Positions 22,130 through 28,579 of a DNA stretch of 36,519 bases are shown here, piece after piece. The notes under the pieces were generated by a model. The model was not told the origin of the DNA. It did not search any database and saw nothing but the letters and a program-made list of their open reading frames with translations. The first letter of the stretch is position 1, and every line of letters begins with the position of its first letter. The stretch spans positions 1 through 36,519 of the forward strand of contig DASXLL010000350.1 in assembly GCA_036496265.1 (NCBI GenBank), in the 5' to 3' direction. Source of the DNA: CAYLLN01 sp036496265. Its GTDB lineage: Bacteria > Planctomycetota > Planctomycetia > Pirellulales > Pirellulaceae. Position numbers and translations under genes: made by a program.

Positions 22130-23383
22130 ATGGCAGTTGAAGCACCGCAAATCGCCGCCGAGCTGAAAAAGCTCGACGCTGCTAGCCCCCTTTATGCCAG
22201 CAAGACAGTCGAATTGTTGCTGGCAGCTGCCCAGTCGGCCGGCGCGAGCGACATCCACTTGCAGCCGACGGCCGCGGGGCTGGCGATTCGCTGGCGGTTG
22301 GATGGCGTTCTGCAAGCAGTGGGCGAAATTGCCCGCGGGAGCGCGTCGGATGTGGTGTCGCGATTGAAAGTGCTCGCCGAGTTGCCAACGTATCGCAGCG
22401 ATGTGCCGCAAGAGGGGCGAATTCGGCTGGAGGGGGAGAGGGGGAGAGAGGGAGAGAGGGAGAAGGTCGATGGCGCCGTGGAGATGCGGGTTAGTACGTT
22501 TCCGACGCTGCATGGAGAGCGGGCGGTGGTGCGGCTGTTTGCGGCGGCGGATTCGTTTTCGTTTGTGAACGAATTGGGACTGCCGGCGGAAGTGGAGGAG
22601 ACTCTGACACGATCACTTGTCGAAACCAGCGGGGCGATTTTGCTGACCGGTCCGGCCGGCAGCGGTAAGACGACGACGGCTTATGCCTGCCTGCGCCAAA
22701 TCGGGCGGCAGTCGGGCCACTCGCGCAATCTTGTGACGCTGGAAGATCCGATCGAAATGGCACTGGCCGGCGCGAGCCAATCGCAGGTCCAGCCGGCAGC
22801 GGGCTTTACACTTGCCACCGGTCTGCGGTCATTGATGCGGCAAGATCCGGAAGTCGTTTTGGTCGGCGAAGTGCGCGATCGGGAAACCGCCGAGACTGTT
22901 TTTCAGGCGGCGCTGACGGGGCATTTGGTGATCAGCACGTTTCATGCGGGCAGCGCGGCGGGGGCGCTCAGTCGGTTGCTGGACATGGGGATCGAGCCGT
23001 ATCTGCTCACCAGCGGGCTCAGGAGCGTGGTACATCAGCGGTTGGTAAGGCGGCTGTGCGACTGCGCTCAATCGAGTAGCAATGCTGATTTTCTCGGCTT
23101 GCGAGTATCGGCAGCAAAAAAGGCCGTTGGTTGCGACCGCTGCCGGAGCACCGGCTATTTGGGCCGACTCGTTTTGGCGGAACTGTTGCCGCCGCTCGCG
23201 GGCGACCTGCGGCTGGCTGTGCTGGAGCGGCGCGATACGGCCGAACTGGCTCGCGTCGCAGTCGCGACCGGAATGACCACGGTGTTTCGACGGGCATGCG
23301 CGGCGGTGGAAGCTGGCAAAACCGATCCAGCGGAAGTGCGGCGAGTTCTGGGCTTTATGGATGAAACGACCGCGACCAGCTGA
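22130..23383 (+). CDS. GspE/PilB-family secretion ATPase (short form)
   Basis: A 417-residue hexameric ATPase that powers pseudopilus or pilus assembly. An N2-type domain begins with SAGASDIHLQPTAAGLAIRW. Walker A is GPAGSGKT at 174-181, the Asp box is TLEDPIE at 203-209, Walker B is DPEVVLVGEVRD, and the His box is AALTGHLVISTFHAG. A reduced zinc-binding site has Cys in RLCDC and GCDRC. It lacks the N-terminal N1 domain that binds GspL or PilM in longer homologues. Residues ~100-115 (LEGERGREGEREKVDGA) replace a short beta turn and come from an in-frame GGGAGA repeat. I use ATG 22130, not TTG 22112. The first gene of an eight-gene operon; the next gene starts 206 bases on. Confidence 0.93.
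   Translation: MAVEAPQIAAELKKLDAASPLYASKTVELLLAAAQSAGASDIHLQPTAAGLAIRWRLDGVLQAVGEIARGSASDVVSRLKVLAELPTYRSDVPQEGRIRLEGERGREGEREKVDGAVEMRVSTFPTLHGERAVVRLFAAADSFSFVNELGLPAEVEETLTRSLVETSGAILLTGPAGSGKTTTAYACLRQIGRQSGHSRNLVTLEDPIEMALAGASQSQVQPAAGFTLATGLRSLMRQDPEVVLVGEVRDRETAETVFQAALTGHLVISTFHAGSAAGALSRLLDMGIEPYLLTSGLRSVVHQRLVRRLCDCAQSSSNADFLGLRVSAAKKAVGCDRCRSTGYLGRLVLAELLPPLAGDLRLAVLERRDTAELARVAVATGMTTVFRRACAAVEAGKTDPAEVRRVLGFMDETTATS
22430..22466. repeat. In-frame GGGAGA direct repeat
   Basis: Repeats of GGGGGAGA and GGGAGAGA encode GERGREGERE in the N2 domain of the GspE-like ATPase, where homologues have a short loop between RIRL and VEMRVST. Confidence 0.7.
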
Positions 23384-23420
23384 TAGAATAGGGGCTTCTA
23401 AGCGGAACAGTTCTTTGCGG

Positions 23421-23460
23421 TTTGGCAAAAAAGCCAAACAAAATGGAGGCGCTCGCGCCT
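23421..23460. repeat. Two small hairpins after gspE
   Basis: TTTGGC-AAAAAA-GCCAAA at 23421-23438, and AGGCGC-TC-GCGCCT at 23447-23460, lie in the 205-base gap between gspE and the first gspF. With the two larger palindromes at 23501-23578 they fill most of the gap, which otherwise holds no coding sequence. They could stabilise or attenuate the message. Confidence 0.55.
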
Positions 23461-23500
23461 CAACTCAAAGCAGGCGTGTTGTCTCGTTCGCCCCCAATAG

Positions 23501-23522
23501 CCGGAAGCAAACTTGCTCCCGG
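23501..23522. repeat. CCGG(G/A)AGCA-type palindrome
   Basis: CCGGAAGCAA / TTGCTCCCGG, one mismatch in ten. Same family as 21047-21068. Confidence 0.7.
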
Positions 23523-23556
23523 TGTGACGCCAGTAGTCGATTTTCGTTCAAGAGTT

Positions 23557-23578
23557 CCGGGACCAGGTTTGGTTCCGG
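23557..23578. repeat. CCGGGACCA-type palindrome upstream of gspF
   Basis: CCGGGACCA / TGGTTCCGG around GGTT, with one G-T mismatch. It ends 10 bases before the start codon of the first gspF gene, so it may overlap its translation-initiation region. Confidence 0.75.
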
Positions 23579-23588
23579 CTATTTGAAG

Positions 23589-24662
23589 ATGAGTGTAGTC
23601 CCCGCCACCTTAAGCGTCCGCCCGCTGTCGCTCGATCAGCTCGCGGCGCTCAGCGAGGAGATCGCGGCGCTGGCGCGGGCCGGTGTGCCGCTTGATAGCG
23701 GTTTGACGGAGCTCGGCCGCGACATTCCGGGCCGGCTGGGCCAAGTGGCACAATCAATGGGCGAGCGGTTAACCCAGGGACAAGCGGTCGAGCAAGTTGT
23801 GGCCGATCTTGGGTCGGTGCTGCCGCCCGCCTATCGCTCGGTGCTCGTCGCCGGCGTGCGTGCAGGCCGGCTGCCCGTGGCTCTGCAAGATATTTCCCAA
23901 ACCGCGCGGCGCATTTCGCAGCTCCGCAGCATGATTTACCTGTCGCTGCTCTATCCGCTGATGGTGCTGATCGTTACGTGGGTGCTGAGTGTGTTCGTGC
24001 TAGTAGTGATCGGGCCCGTGCTCGCGCGAACGATGGTCGAATTCGACGTGGCGGGCCCCTGGGCGGTCAACTTCTATGATGCCGCCGCCCGCCATGCGGT
24101 TTGGATTGGGCCGCTGCTGCCGATCTTGTTTGCGGTCTGGCTTTTAACGGCGTGGACTCGCGCCGGGCGAATTGCGCGCGGGGCGGAATTGCACCCGCTG
24201 CTCAGCTTCGGGGCCGTCGGAACGCTCGCCCGGCTGCAGCGAGCCAGCCGCCTGGGGACATTGTCGGATTTGCTCGCACTCCTGATCGGAAATTCCGTGC
24301 CGTTGGCTGAAGCCGTGGAATTGGCGTCATCCGCCATCGGTTCTAATGCGATCGCTACAGGAGGCCATGAGCTGGCGCAGCGGCTCGCCCGCGGTGAGAC
24401 CGTTCAGCACGCTCCGGCCGGTTTTCCACCGCTGTTGGCTTGGACAATCACCGGCGCGCGTTCGCAGCCCCAATTGGTGCGATCGCTGCGGCGTGCGGCA
24501 GAAGTCTATCGCGATGAAGCGGCGCGGCGCAGCCAATGGCTGATGGTCTATGTGCCGCTGGTGGCGACGATTGGGATTTGCGGTGGGCTCGTCTTTGCCT
24601 ATGCGGCGCTGACCTTGGGTCCATGGCTAGCTTTGCTGTATCGGATTTCACTGCCGTATTAA
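23589..24662 (+). CDS. GspF-type membrane protein 1
   Basis: A 357-residue inner-membrane platform protein of type II secretion/type IV pilus systems. The first T2SSF repeat starts LDQLAALSEEIAALARAGVP and has LPPAYRSVLVAGVRAGRLP. The first membrane helices are YLSLLYPLMVLIVTWVLSVFVLVV and IGPLLPILFAVWLL. A second repeat (LSDLLALLIGNSVPLAEAVELA) ends with YVPLVATIGICGGLVFAYAAL. ATG 23589 (MSVVPATLSVRPLSLDQLAA) is the start; the open frame upstream merely reads through the gspE-gspF gap. GAAG lies just before the ATG. It is followed after four bases by a second gspF. Its role is assembly of the pseudopilus with GspE. Confidence 0.88.
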   Translation: MSVVPATLSVRPLSLDQLAALSEEIAALARAGVPLDSGLTELGRDIPGRLGQVAQSMGERLTQGQAVEQVVADLGSVLPPAYRSVLVAGVRAGRLPVALQDISQTARRISQLRSMIYLSLLYPLMVLIVTWVLSVFVLVVIGPVLARTMVEFDVAGPWAVNFYDAAARHAVWIGPLLPILFAVWLLTAWTRAGRIARGAELHPLLSFGAVGTLARLQRASRLGTLSDLLALLIGNSVPLAEAVELASSAIGSNAIATGGHELAQRLARGETVQHAPAGFPPLLAWTITGARSQPQLVRSLRRAAEVYRDEAARRSQWLMVYVPLVATIGICGGLVFAYAALTLGPWLALLYRISLPY

Positions 24663-24666
24663 TTGC

Positions 24667-25719
24667 ATGACAGAAGAATCCTCCATCGCTGACGAAGCCG
24701 CAATCGACGCGACCGTCGTCGAAGACGTGATGGTCCGCGCTGCCAACCTGGCGACGGCCGAAATGCCCTTGCCGGCGGGATTACGAGCGGCGGCCCAAGA
24801 ATCAGACTCGCCTCGCCTCGCGGCGGCCCTGCGATCGCTGGCCAGCCAGATGGAGCGCGGCAAAACGCTGGATGAGTGCCTCGCCGGCGCTCGCAAATTG
24901 CCGCCATATATGGCCGGACTGATCCGCGCCGCGCAGCGCACCGGCGACATGGGGCTGACGCTCGCCACGTGGACGGAAAATCGTCGCTCCGGACGGCAAT
25001 ACTGGCGCTCCGCAATCGCATCGCTGGCGTATCCGGCGCTTTCGCTCGGAGTGGCTCTCGCCGTCTTTTTCCTGTTCGCCAACGTGGTCATGCCGACGTT
25101 TCGCAAAATGTTCGGCGAATTTGGCCTGAGGCTGCCAGCGGCAACCACGTACTTATTCCGGGCGACCGATTTTCTAATGATGTTTTTGCCGCTGCTAGGC
25201 CTGCTCATTCTCGTGATTGCCGTGACAACACGAATTGTCGGCGGCCGCGCCGGCTGGTCGTGGCTTGTCAGCAACGTGCCGCTGCTCGGCAATGTGTGGT
25301 ATTGGAGCGGCGTTTCGGAGATGCTCCGCGGCTTGGGCTTGCTCGTGCAATATCATGTGCCCCTACCTGAGGCGCTGCGGCTCACGGCCGGCGGCTTGAG
25401 CGATGCCTACGTCGCCGAGCAGTGCCGCAATCTGGCCAGCGGCGTCGAGGGGGGTGGCTCGCTGACTATGTCGCTGGTTCGATTGCGAACGCTGCCGTTG
25501 TCAATTGTGCCGTTGGTGCGGTGGGGCGAGCAGCACAACGCGCTGGACGAGGCATTGCGCTCGGCGGCCGAATTGATGGAGGGCCGCTTGCGGTCGCGGA
25601 CGCATGTGCTCGCTCAGATTGTTCCGCCGCTTGTTTTTATTGCCGTCGGACTTTCACTCGCGTCCGCGGTGATCGCCCTGTTTTTGCCGCTTATTAGTTT
25701 GATCCAAGGTTTGTCATAG
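24667..25719 (+). CDS. GspF-type membrane protein 2
   Basis: A 350-residue paralogue of the preceding protein. Conserved signatures include LPPYMAGLIRAAQRTGDMGLTL, the pair of helices ALSLGVALAVFFLFANVVMP and FLMMFLPLLGLLILVIAV, and TFRKMFGEFGLRLPAAT, which is the typical GspF cytoplasmic loop. The second T2SSF repeat starts YWSGVSEMLRGLGLLVQYHV. It ends SAVIALFLPLISLIQGLS; the C-terminal PLISLIQGLS is also the last ten residues of the next gene. The upstream part of the first repeat (MTEESSIADEAAIDATVVED) is shorter and more acidic than usual. It starts four bases after the previous stop. Confidence 0.88.
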   Translation: MTEESSIADEAAIDATVVEDVMVRAANLATAEMPLPAGLRAAAQESDSPRLAAALRSLASQMERGKTLDECLAGARKLPPYMAGLIRAAQRTGDMGLTLATWTENRRSGRQYWRSAIASLAYPALSLGVALAVFFLFANVVMPTFRKMFGEFGLRLPAATTYLFRATDFLMMFLPLLGLLILVIAVTTRIVGGRAGWSWLVSNVPLLGNVWYWSGVSEMLRGLGLLVQYHVPLPEALRLTAGGLSDAYVAEQCRNLASGVEGGGSLTMSLVRLRTLPLSIVPLVRWGEQHNALDEALRSAAELMEGRLRSRTHVLAQIVPPLVFIAVGLSLASAVIALFLPLISLIQGLS

Positions 25720-25729
25720 CAGGTGTGGC

Positions 25730-26992
25730 TTGGAATCGCTGGGAGTCATCGCGCTGACGGTTTTTTTCATACCGGCGATCGCGCTGCGCGTGGCGGTTCG
25801 TGTTTTGTATGGACGGCAGCCACTGGCGGCGACGGACTTTATGCATTCGCTGCTGTCGCTGGCCAGCACGATTATGTTTGTGCTCGCCGCGGTCGGAGCG
25901 ACAGCCGGCGTGTGGGTCGTTGTCGTGCCGCTGCCGATTGCCGCCGTCATGGTTGGCCTGATGGTGCTCAATCGCAATCGCCAAGGCGAGCATCGGGCCC
26001 TCATTGGCTCGTTGGCGACCGCCGCACAGCACGGAATTCCGCTGCCCGAATGTGCCCGGGCTTACGCCGACGAGACGATGGGCGACACGGGTGTGCGAGC
26101 GATGGCACTGGCCGAAGCGATCGAGCGCGGGCAGCCGATGACAACCGCGGTCAAAACGGCCCGCCTGTGGATGGGCACGGCGACGAAGCTGGCCGTGCGA
26201 CTTGGTGAGCGACTGGGGCTCCTCGGCCCGGCGATGAAGCAGCAGATCGACGATTCGCAAAACGTCGATGTGGCCATTCGAGCGGCCGTAGGCGATTTTT
26301 TCTATCTCGGCAACGTGCTGCTGGTGCTGTATGTCATCAACGGCTTCGTGATGATCAAGATCGTGCCCGTGTTTCAGAGAATGTTCGAAGAATTTGGGTT
26401 GAAGCTGCCGGCGCTTACGCAATTGGTGATCGACGTATCGCGGTGGTATGTGCAACGCGGCTGGTATCTAACCGCGCCGTTCGCGATCCTGTTTCCTTGG
26501 ATGTTTGTCGTTGGATTTTTGTACTATGTCGGCTGGATGCCGCGTGATTTCCCGCTTGTTTGGCGCGTATTCCGGCGGTTCGACGGAGCGTTGGTATTGC
26601 GGGGGCTGGCGCTGGCCGTGCGGCGCGGTTTGCCGCTGCCGGAGGCGATGCGGATCATTGGCGAAGTTTATCCGATTCGGAATATCGGCGTTCGGCTGGA
26701 AGCTGCGGCAAGTCAAGTTGCGGCGGGAATGGATTGGCTGGCGAGCTTGCGGCAGGCGAAGCTGATCAGCCGGACGGATGCGGCGCTCTTGGCGGCGGCG
26801 GTGCGCGTCGGCAATCTCGATTGGGCCTTGGAAGAGATCGCCGAGAGCGCGATGCGGCGGCAGATCTATTGGCTGCAATCGATTTTACAGGTGCTGTTTC
26901 CGATCACGCTCGTAGGCATGGGCGGCGTCGTGTGCTTTTTCGTCGTTGGGCTGTTTTTGCCGCTGATTTCGTTGATTCAAGGGTTGTCGTGA
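25730..26992 (+). CDS. GspF-type membrane protein 3
   Basis: A 420-residue protein, the third GspF paralogue in a row. Unlike the others it opens with extra membrane helices (VIALTVFFIPAIALRVAVRV, ASTIMFVLAAVGATAGVWVV) before T2SSF-like segments (QRMFEEFGLKLPALTQLV; RRFDGALVLRGLALAVRRGL). It ends FFVVGLFLPLISLIQGLS, sharing its last ten residues with GspF 2. Start is TTG 25730 with AGGTG about six bases upstream; the alternatives are less well placed. The stop overlaps the next start (ATG at 26992) by one base. Three platform proteins with one ATPase imply hetero-oligomeric assembly, or two systems sharing an ATPase; the sequence cannot tell which. Confidence 0.85.
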   Translation: MESLGVIALTVFFIPAIALRVAVRVLYGRQPLAATDFMHSLLSLASTIMFVLAAVGATAGVWVVVVPLPIAAVMVGLMVLNRNRQGEHRALIGSLATAAQHGIPLPECARAYADETMGDTGVRAMALAEAIERGQPMTTAVKTARLWMGTATKLAVRLGERLGLLGPAMKQQIDDSQNVDVAIRAAVGDFFYLGNVLLVLYVINGFVMIKIVPVFQRMFEEFGLKLPALTQLVIDVSRWYVQRGWYLTAPFAILFPWMFVVGFLYYVGWMPRDFPLVWRVFRRFDGALVLRGLALAVRRGLPLPEAMRIIGEVYPIRNIGVRLEAAASQVAAGMDWLASLRQAKLISRTDAALLAAAVRVGNLDWALEEIAESAMRRQIYWLQSILQVLFPITLVGMGGVVCFFVVGLFLPLISLIQGLS

Positions 26993-27498
26993 TGCATAGG
27001 TGCGATCGTTTAACGCATAGCCGAAGGCGTAGGCGCATTTCAGCGCCGATACGTGGTCGCCTGCGGCTCCCCGTTAAACGATGGCCGCGAAAGCAAAGGT
27101 TGCGGCGGGGATTATCGCTGTTTGAGCTAATCGTGGCGCTGCTTGTCCTGATAACGGCGATGACGACAATCGTCCAGCTTTTGGGCGTCGCGGCCAGCCA
27201 GCGGCGGACGATCGAGCAGCGGCGTTCAGCGCTTTCGGAGGTTACGAATCAGGCCGAGCGGATTGCACTGCTGCCATGGGAAGCGGTTTCGGCGGGAGAT
27301 TTGAAGTCGTGGGAATTCTCGGATGAATCCAAGAGGGTTCTGCCGCATGGAATGGCGACGATGGAAGTCGAAGACGAAGACGAACCGGTGCGCGGACGGC
27401 GGATCCGGCTCATCGTGCGATCGCCGAACGCCGCGGGACAAGTTGTCGATCTGGCTGATCTGACCGTCTGGAAATTCGCGCCGGGAGGTGAGCTATGA
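26992..27498 (+). CDS. Minor pseudopilin with palindrome-encoded leader
   Basis: A 168-residue type IV prepilin-like protein. The prepilin peptidase site is RLRRG/LSLFELIVALLVLITA, with Gly40 at -1 and Glu45 at +5, followed by a ~20-residue hydrophobic helix. Before it lies an unusually long, basic leader of 40 residues. Residues ~5-31 of it are encoded by a 78-base palindromic element (27005-27082). The C-terminal domain is short and beta-rich (GMATMEVEDEDEPVRGRRIR, QVVDLADLTVWKF), like GspI or GspJ. It starts one base inside the GspF 3 stop codon and ends in an ATGA overlap with the next gene. The leader length does not disturb the cleavage site, so the protein is probably functional. Confidence 0.8.
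   Translation: MHRCDRLTHSRRRRRISAPIRGRLRLPVKRWPRKQRLRRGLSLFELIVALLVLITAMTTIVQLLGVAASQRRTIEQRRSALSEVTNQAERIALLPWEAVSAGDLKSWEFSDESKRVLPHGMATMEVEDEDEPVRGRRIRLIVRSPNAAGQVVDLADLTVWKFAPGGEL
27005..27082. repeat. Palindromic element in pseudopilin leader
   Basis: Outer arms ATCGTTTAACG (27005-27015) and CGTTAAACGAT (27072-27082) are perfect. Inner AGCCG-AGGCG pairs with CGCCT-CGGCT, and GGCGC/GCGCC at 27032-27047 forms the tip. The whole element is in frame. Confidence 0.85.
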
Positions 27499-28034
27499 GC
27501 CACTCGCGGCGGACTTGCTCTCGGCGGACCTATTCTCGGCAACACGGCAAATCGCTCATCGAAGCGCTGGTCATCATCTCGATAATGTCGATCATCATCG
27601 GCTTAGCGGCGACCAGCCTCGGCTCCCTGTTTAAGTTGCGCTACGTGATGGTCCGCGACGCCGAGCAGGCCGCGTCGCTCGATCGGCTCGCCATGCGGCT
27701 GCGGCTCGATGCGCATGAGGCGATTTCAGCGTCCGCCGAAAATGGCTATTTGCTGAGCTTTGCCGATGGCCGCTCGATTCAGTATTCATTCGCCGTCCCA
27801 CGGATCGTGCGTGAAGTCCGGCGGGACGACACGCTCATACACCGCGATACGTTTTCCCTGCCGCCGCATGCACTGGCGACATTCGACGAGGAGTCGATTA
27901 GTCGCGGGCTCCTGCGGGTCCTTATTAAGCCGGAACAAACGAAGCTGCCGCCGCGGGAGTTGCCGCGGACCGCGGTGATTGAGGCCGCGTTTGGCATTCA
28001 TGGCGATTTGGCGAGGAAGGGAGGCCAGCCATGA
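27495..28034 (+). CDS. Minor pseudopilin (GspH/GspJ-like)
   Basis: A 179-residue prepilin-like protein. The leader ends RQHG and the mature N-terminus is KSLIEALVIISIMSIIIGLA: Gly18 at -1 and Glu23 at +5. Lys at +1 instead of Phe or Met is unusual, because this residue is normally hydrophobic and N-methylated. The globular domain (LFKLRYVMVRDAEQAASLDRLAMRLRLD) has a GspH/GspJ-like helix-plus-sheet start. It is translationally coupled by ATGA overlaps to both neighbours. It is assigned to the pseudopilus tip by its position between pseudopilins; direct evidence is the leader only. Confidence 0.8.
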   Translation: MSHSRRTCSRRTYSRQHGKSLIEALVIISIMSIIIGLAATSLGSLFKLRYVMVRDAEQAASLDRLAMRLRLDAHEAISASAENGYLLSFADGRSIQYSFAVPRIVREVRRDDTLIHRDTFSLPPHALATFDEESISRGLLRVLIKPEQTKLPPRELPRTAVIEAAFGIHGDLARKGGQP

Positions 28035-28579
28035 AACCACATCAGCGATTCCTTAAGAGCCGATCTGAAAATGGGAGGGCGAGGCTCCTGCCGAGCCTAG
28101 AACTCTGGAAAAAATCAGGCTCAGCGGGAGCTTCGCCCTCCCAAGTACGCAAAAAACGCGGAAGCGGCCTAGTCGTGGCGCTCGTGACGCTGCTCGTCGT
28201 CACTTCCATCATGGGCAGCATCATGCATGCCCTGCTAATGGAATTGAGGCAAACGCGGCAAACGGCGATTCAAGTCCAGGCCCAGTGGCTGGCCGACGCC
28301 GCGGTCGAGCGAGCGGCAGCTCGGTTATCAGCGGATCCGAAATATGCCGGCGAGAGCTGGAAAATTGACTTGCCAAGCTCAAGCAGCGCGGCCGAATCGC
28401 ACGGCAGCGTTGAAATCAAGATCGAGCGCGGCGACAGTGAAAAAAGCATGCGGATTGTCGTGCATGCCAACTACCCGGACGATTCGCGGCGGCGCGTCAG
28501 CGCCCAGCGAGCCGTTTCCGTCCCGATCCCCCAGAAAAATTCCCCGGCGAGTGACTCGCGCAAGGAGACCAACGAATGA
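28031..28579 (+). CDS. PilX/GspK-like pseudopilin with palindromic insertion
   Basis: A 182-residue protein with a hydrophobic helix (SGLVVALVTLLVVTSIMGSI) preceded by RKKRG and followed by MELRQTRQTAIQVQAQWLAD, the typical PilX/GspK N-terminal pattern, though the +5 Glu is missing, as in GspK. Residues 15-38 (GRARLLPSLELWKKSGSAG and more) are encoded by an imperfect 26-base-armed palindrome at 28073-28142 that lies in the leader. The rest is Ser-rich and short. It starts in the ATGA overlap at 28031 and ends in an ATGA overlap with the DUF1559 gene. It may be the tip pseudopilin, though it is shorter than GspK, so a PilX-like role is equally possible. Confidence 0.75.
   Translation: MKPHQRFLKSRSENGRARLLPSLELWKKSGSAGASPSQVRKKRGSGLVVALVTLLVVTSIMGSIMHALLMELRQTRQTAIQVQAQWLADAAVERAAARLSADPKYAGESWKIDLPSSSSAAESHGSVEIKIERGDSEKSMRIVVHANYPDDSRRRVSAQRAVSVPIPQKNSPASDSRKETNE
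28073..28142. repeat. GRARLLPS-type palindromic element, in frame
   Basis: Arms of 26 bases (28073-28098 and 28117-28142) match at 23 of 26 positions; two of the three differences would form G-U pairs in RNA. The reverse-strand reading gives the peptide WEGEAPAEP, which I recall as recurring in planctomycete annotations. Confidence 0.9.

Noticed and set aside
21956..22513. In-frame upstream extension of mlaE over the gspE gene
   Set aside because: It is antisense to gspE and shows no MlaE similarity; the real start is ATG 21955.
23361..23588. In-frame upstream extension of the first gspF
   Set aside because: It reads through four hairpin repeats and overlaps the end of gspE. The family domain begins after ATG 23589.
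26560..26991. In-frame upstream extension of the first minor pseudopilin
   Set aside because: It overlaps the third gspF in another frame; the gene starts at ATG 26992 in the overlap with the gspF stop.
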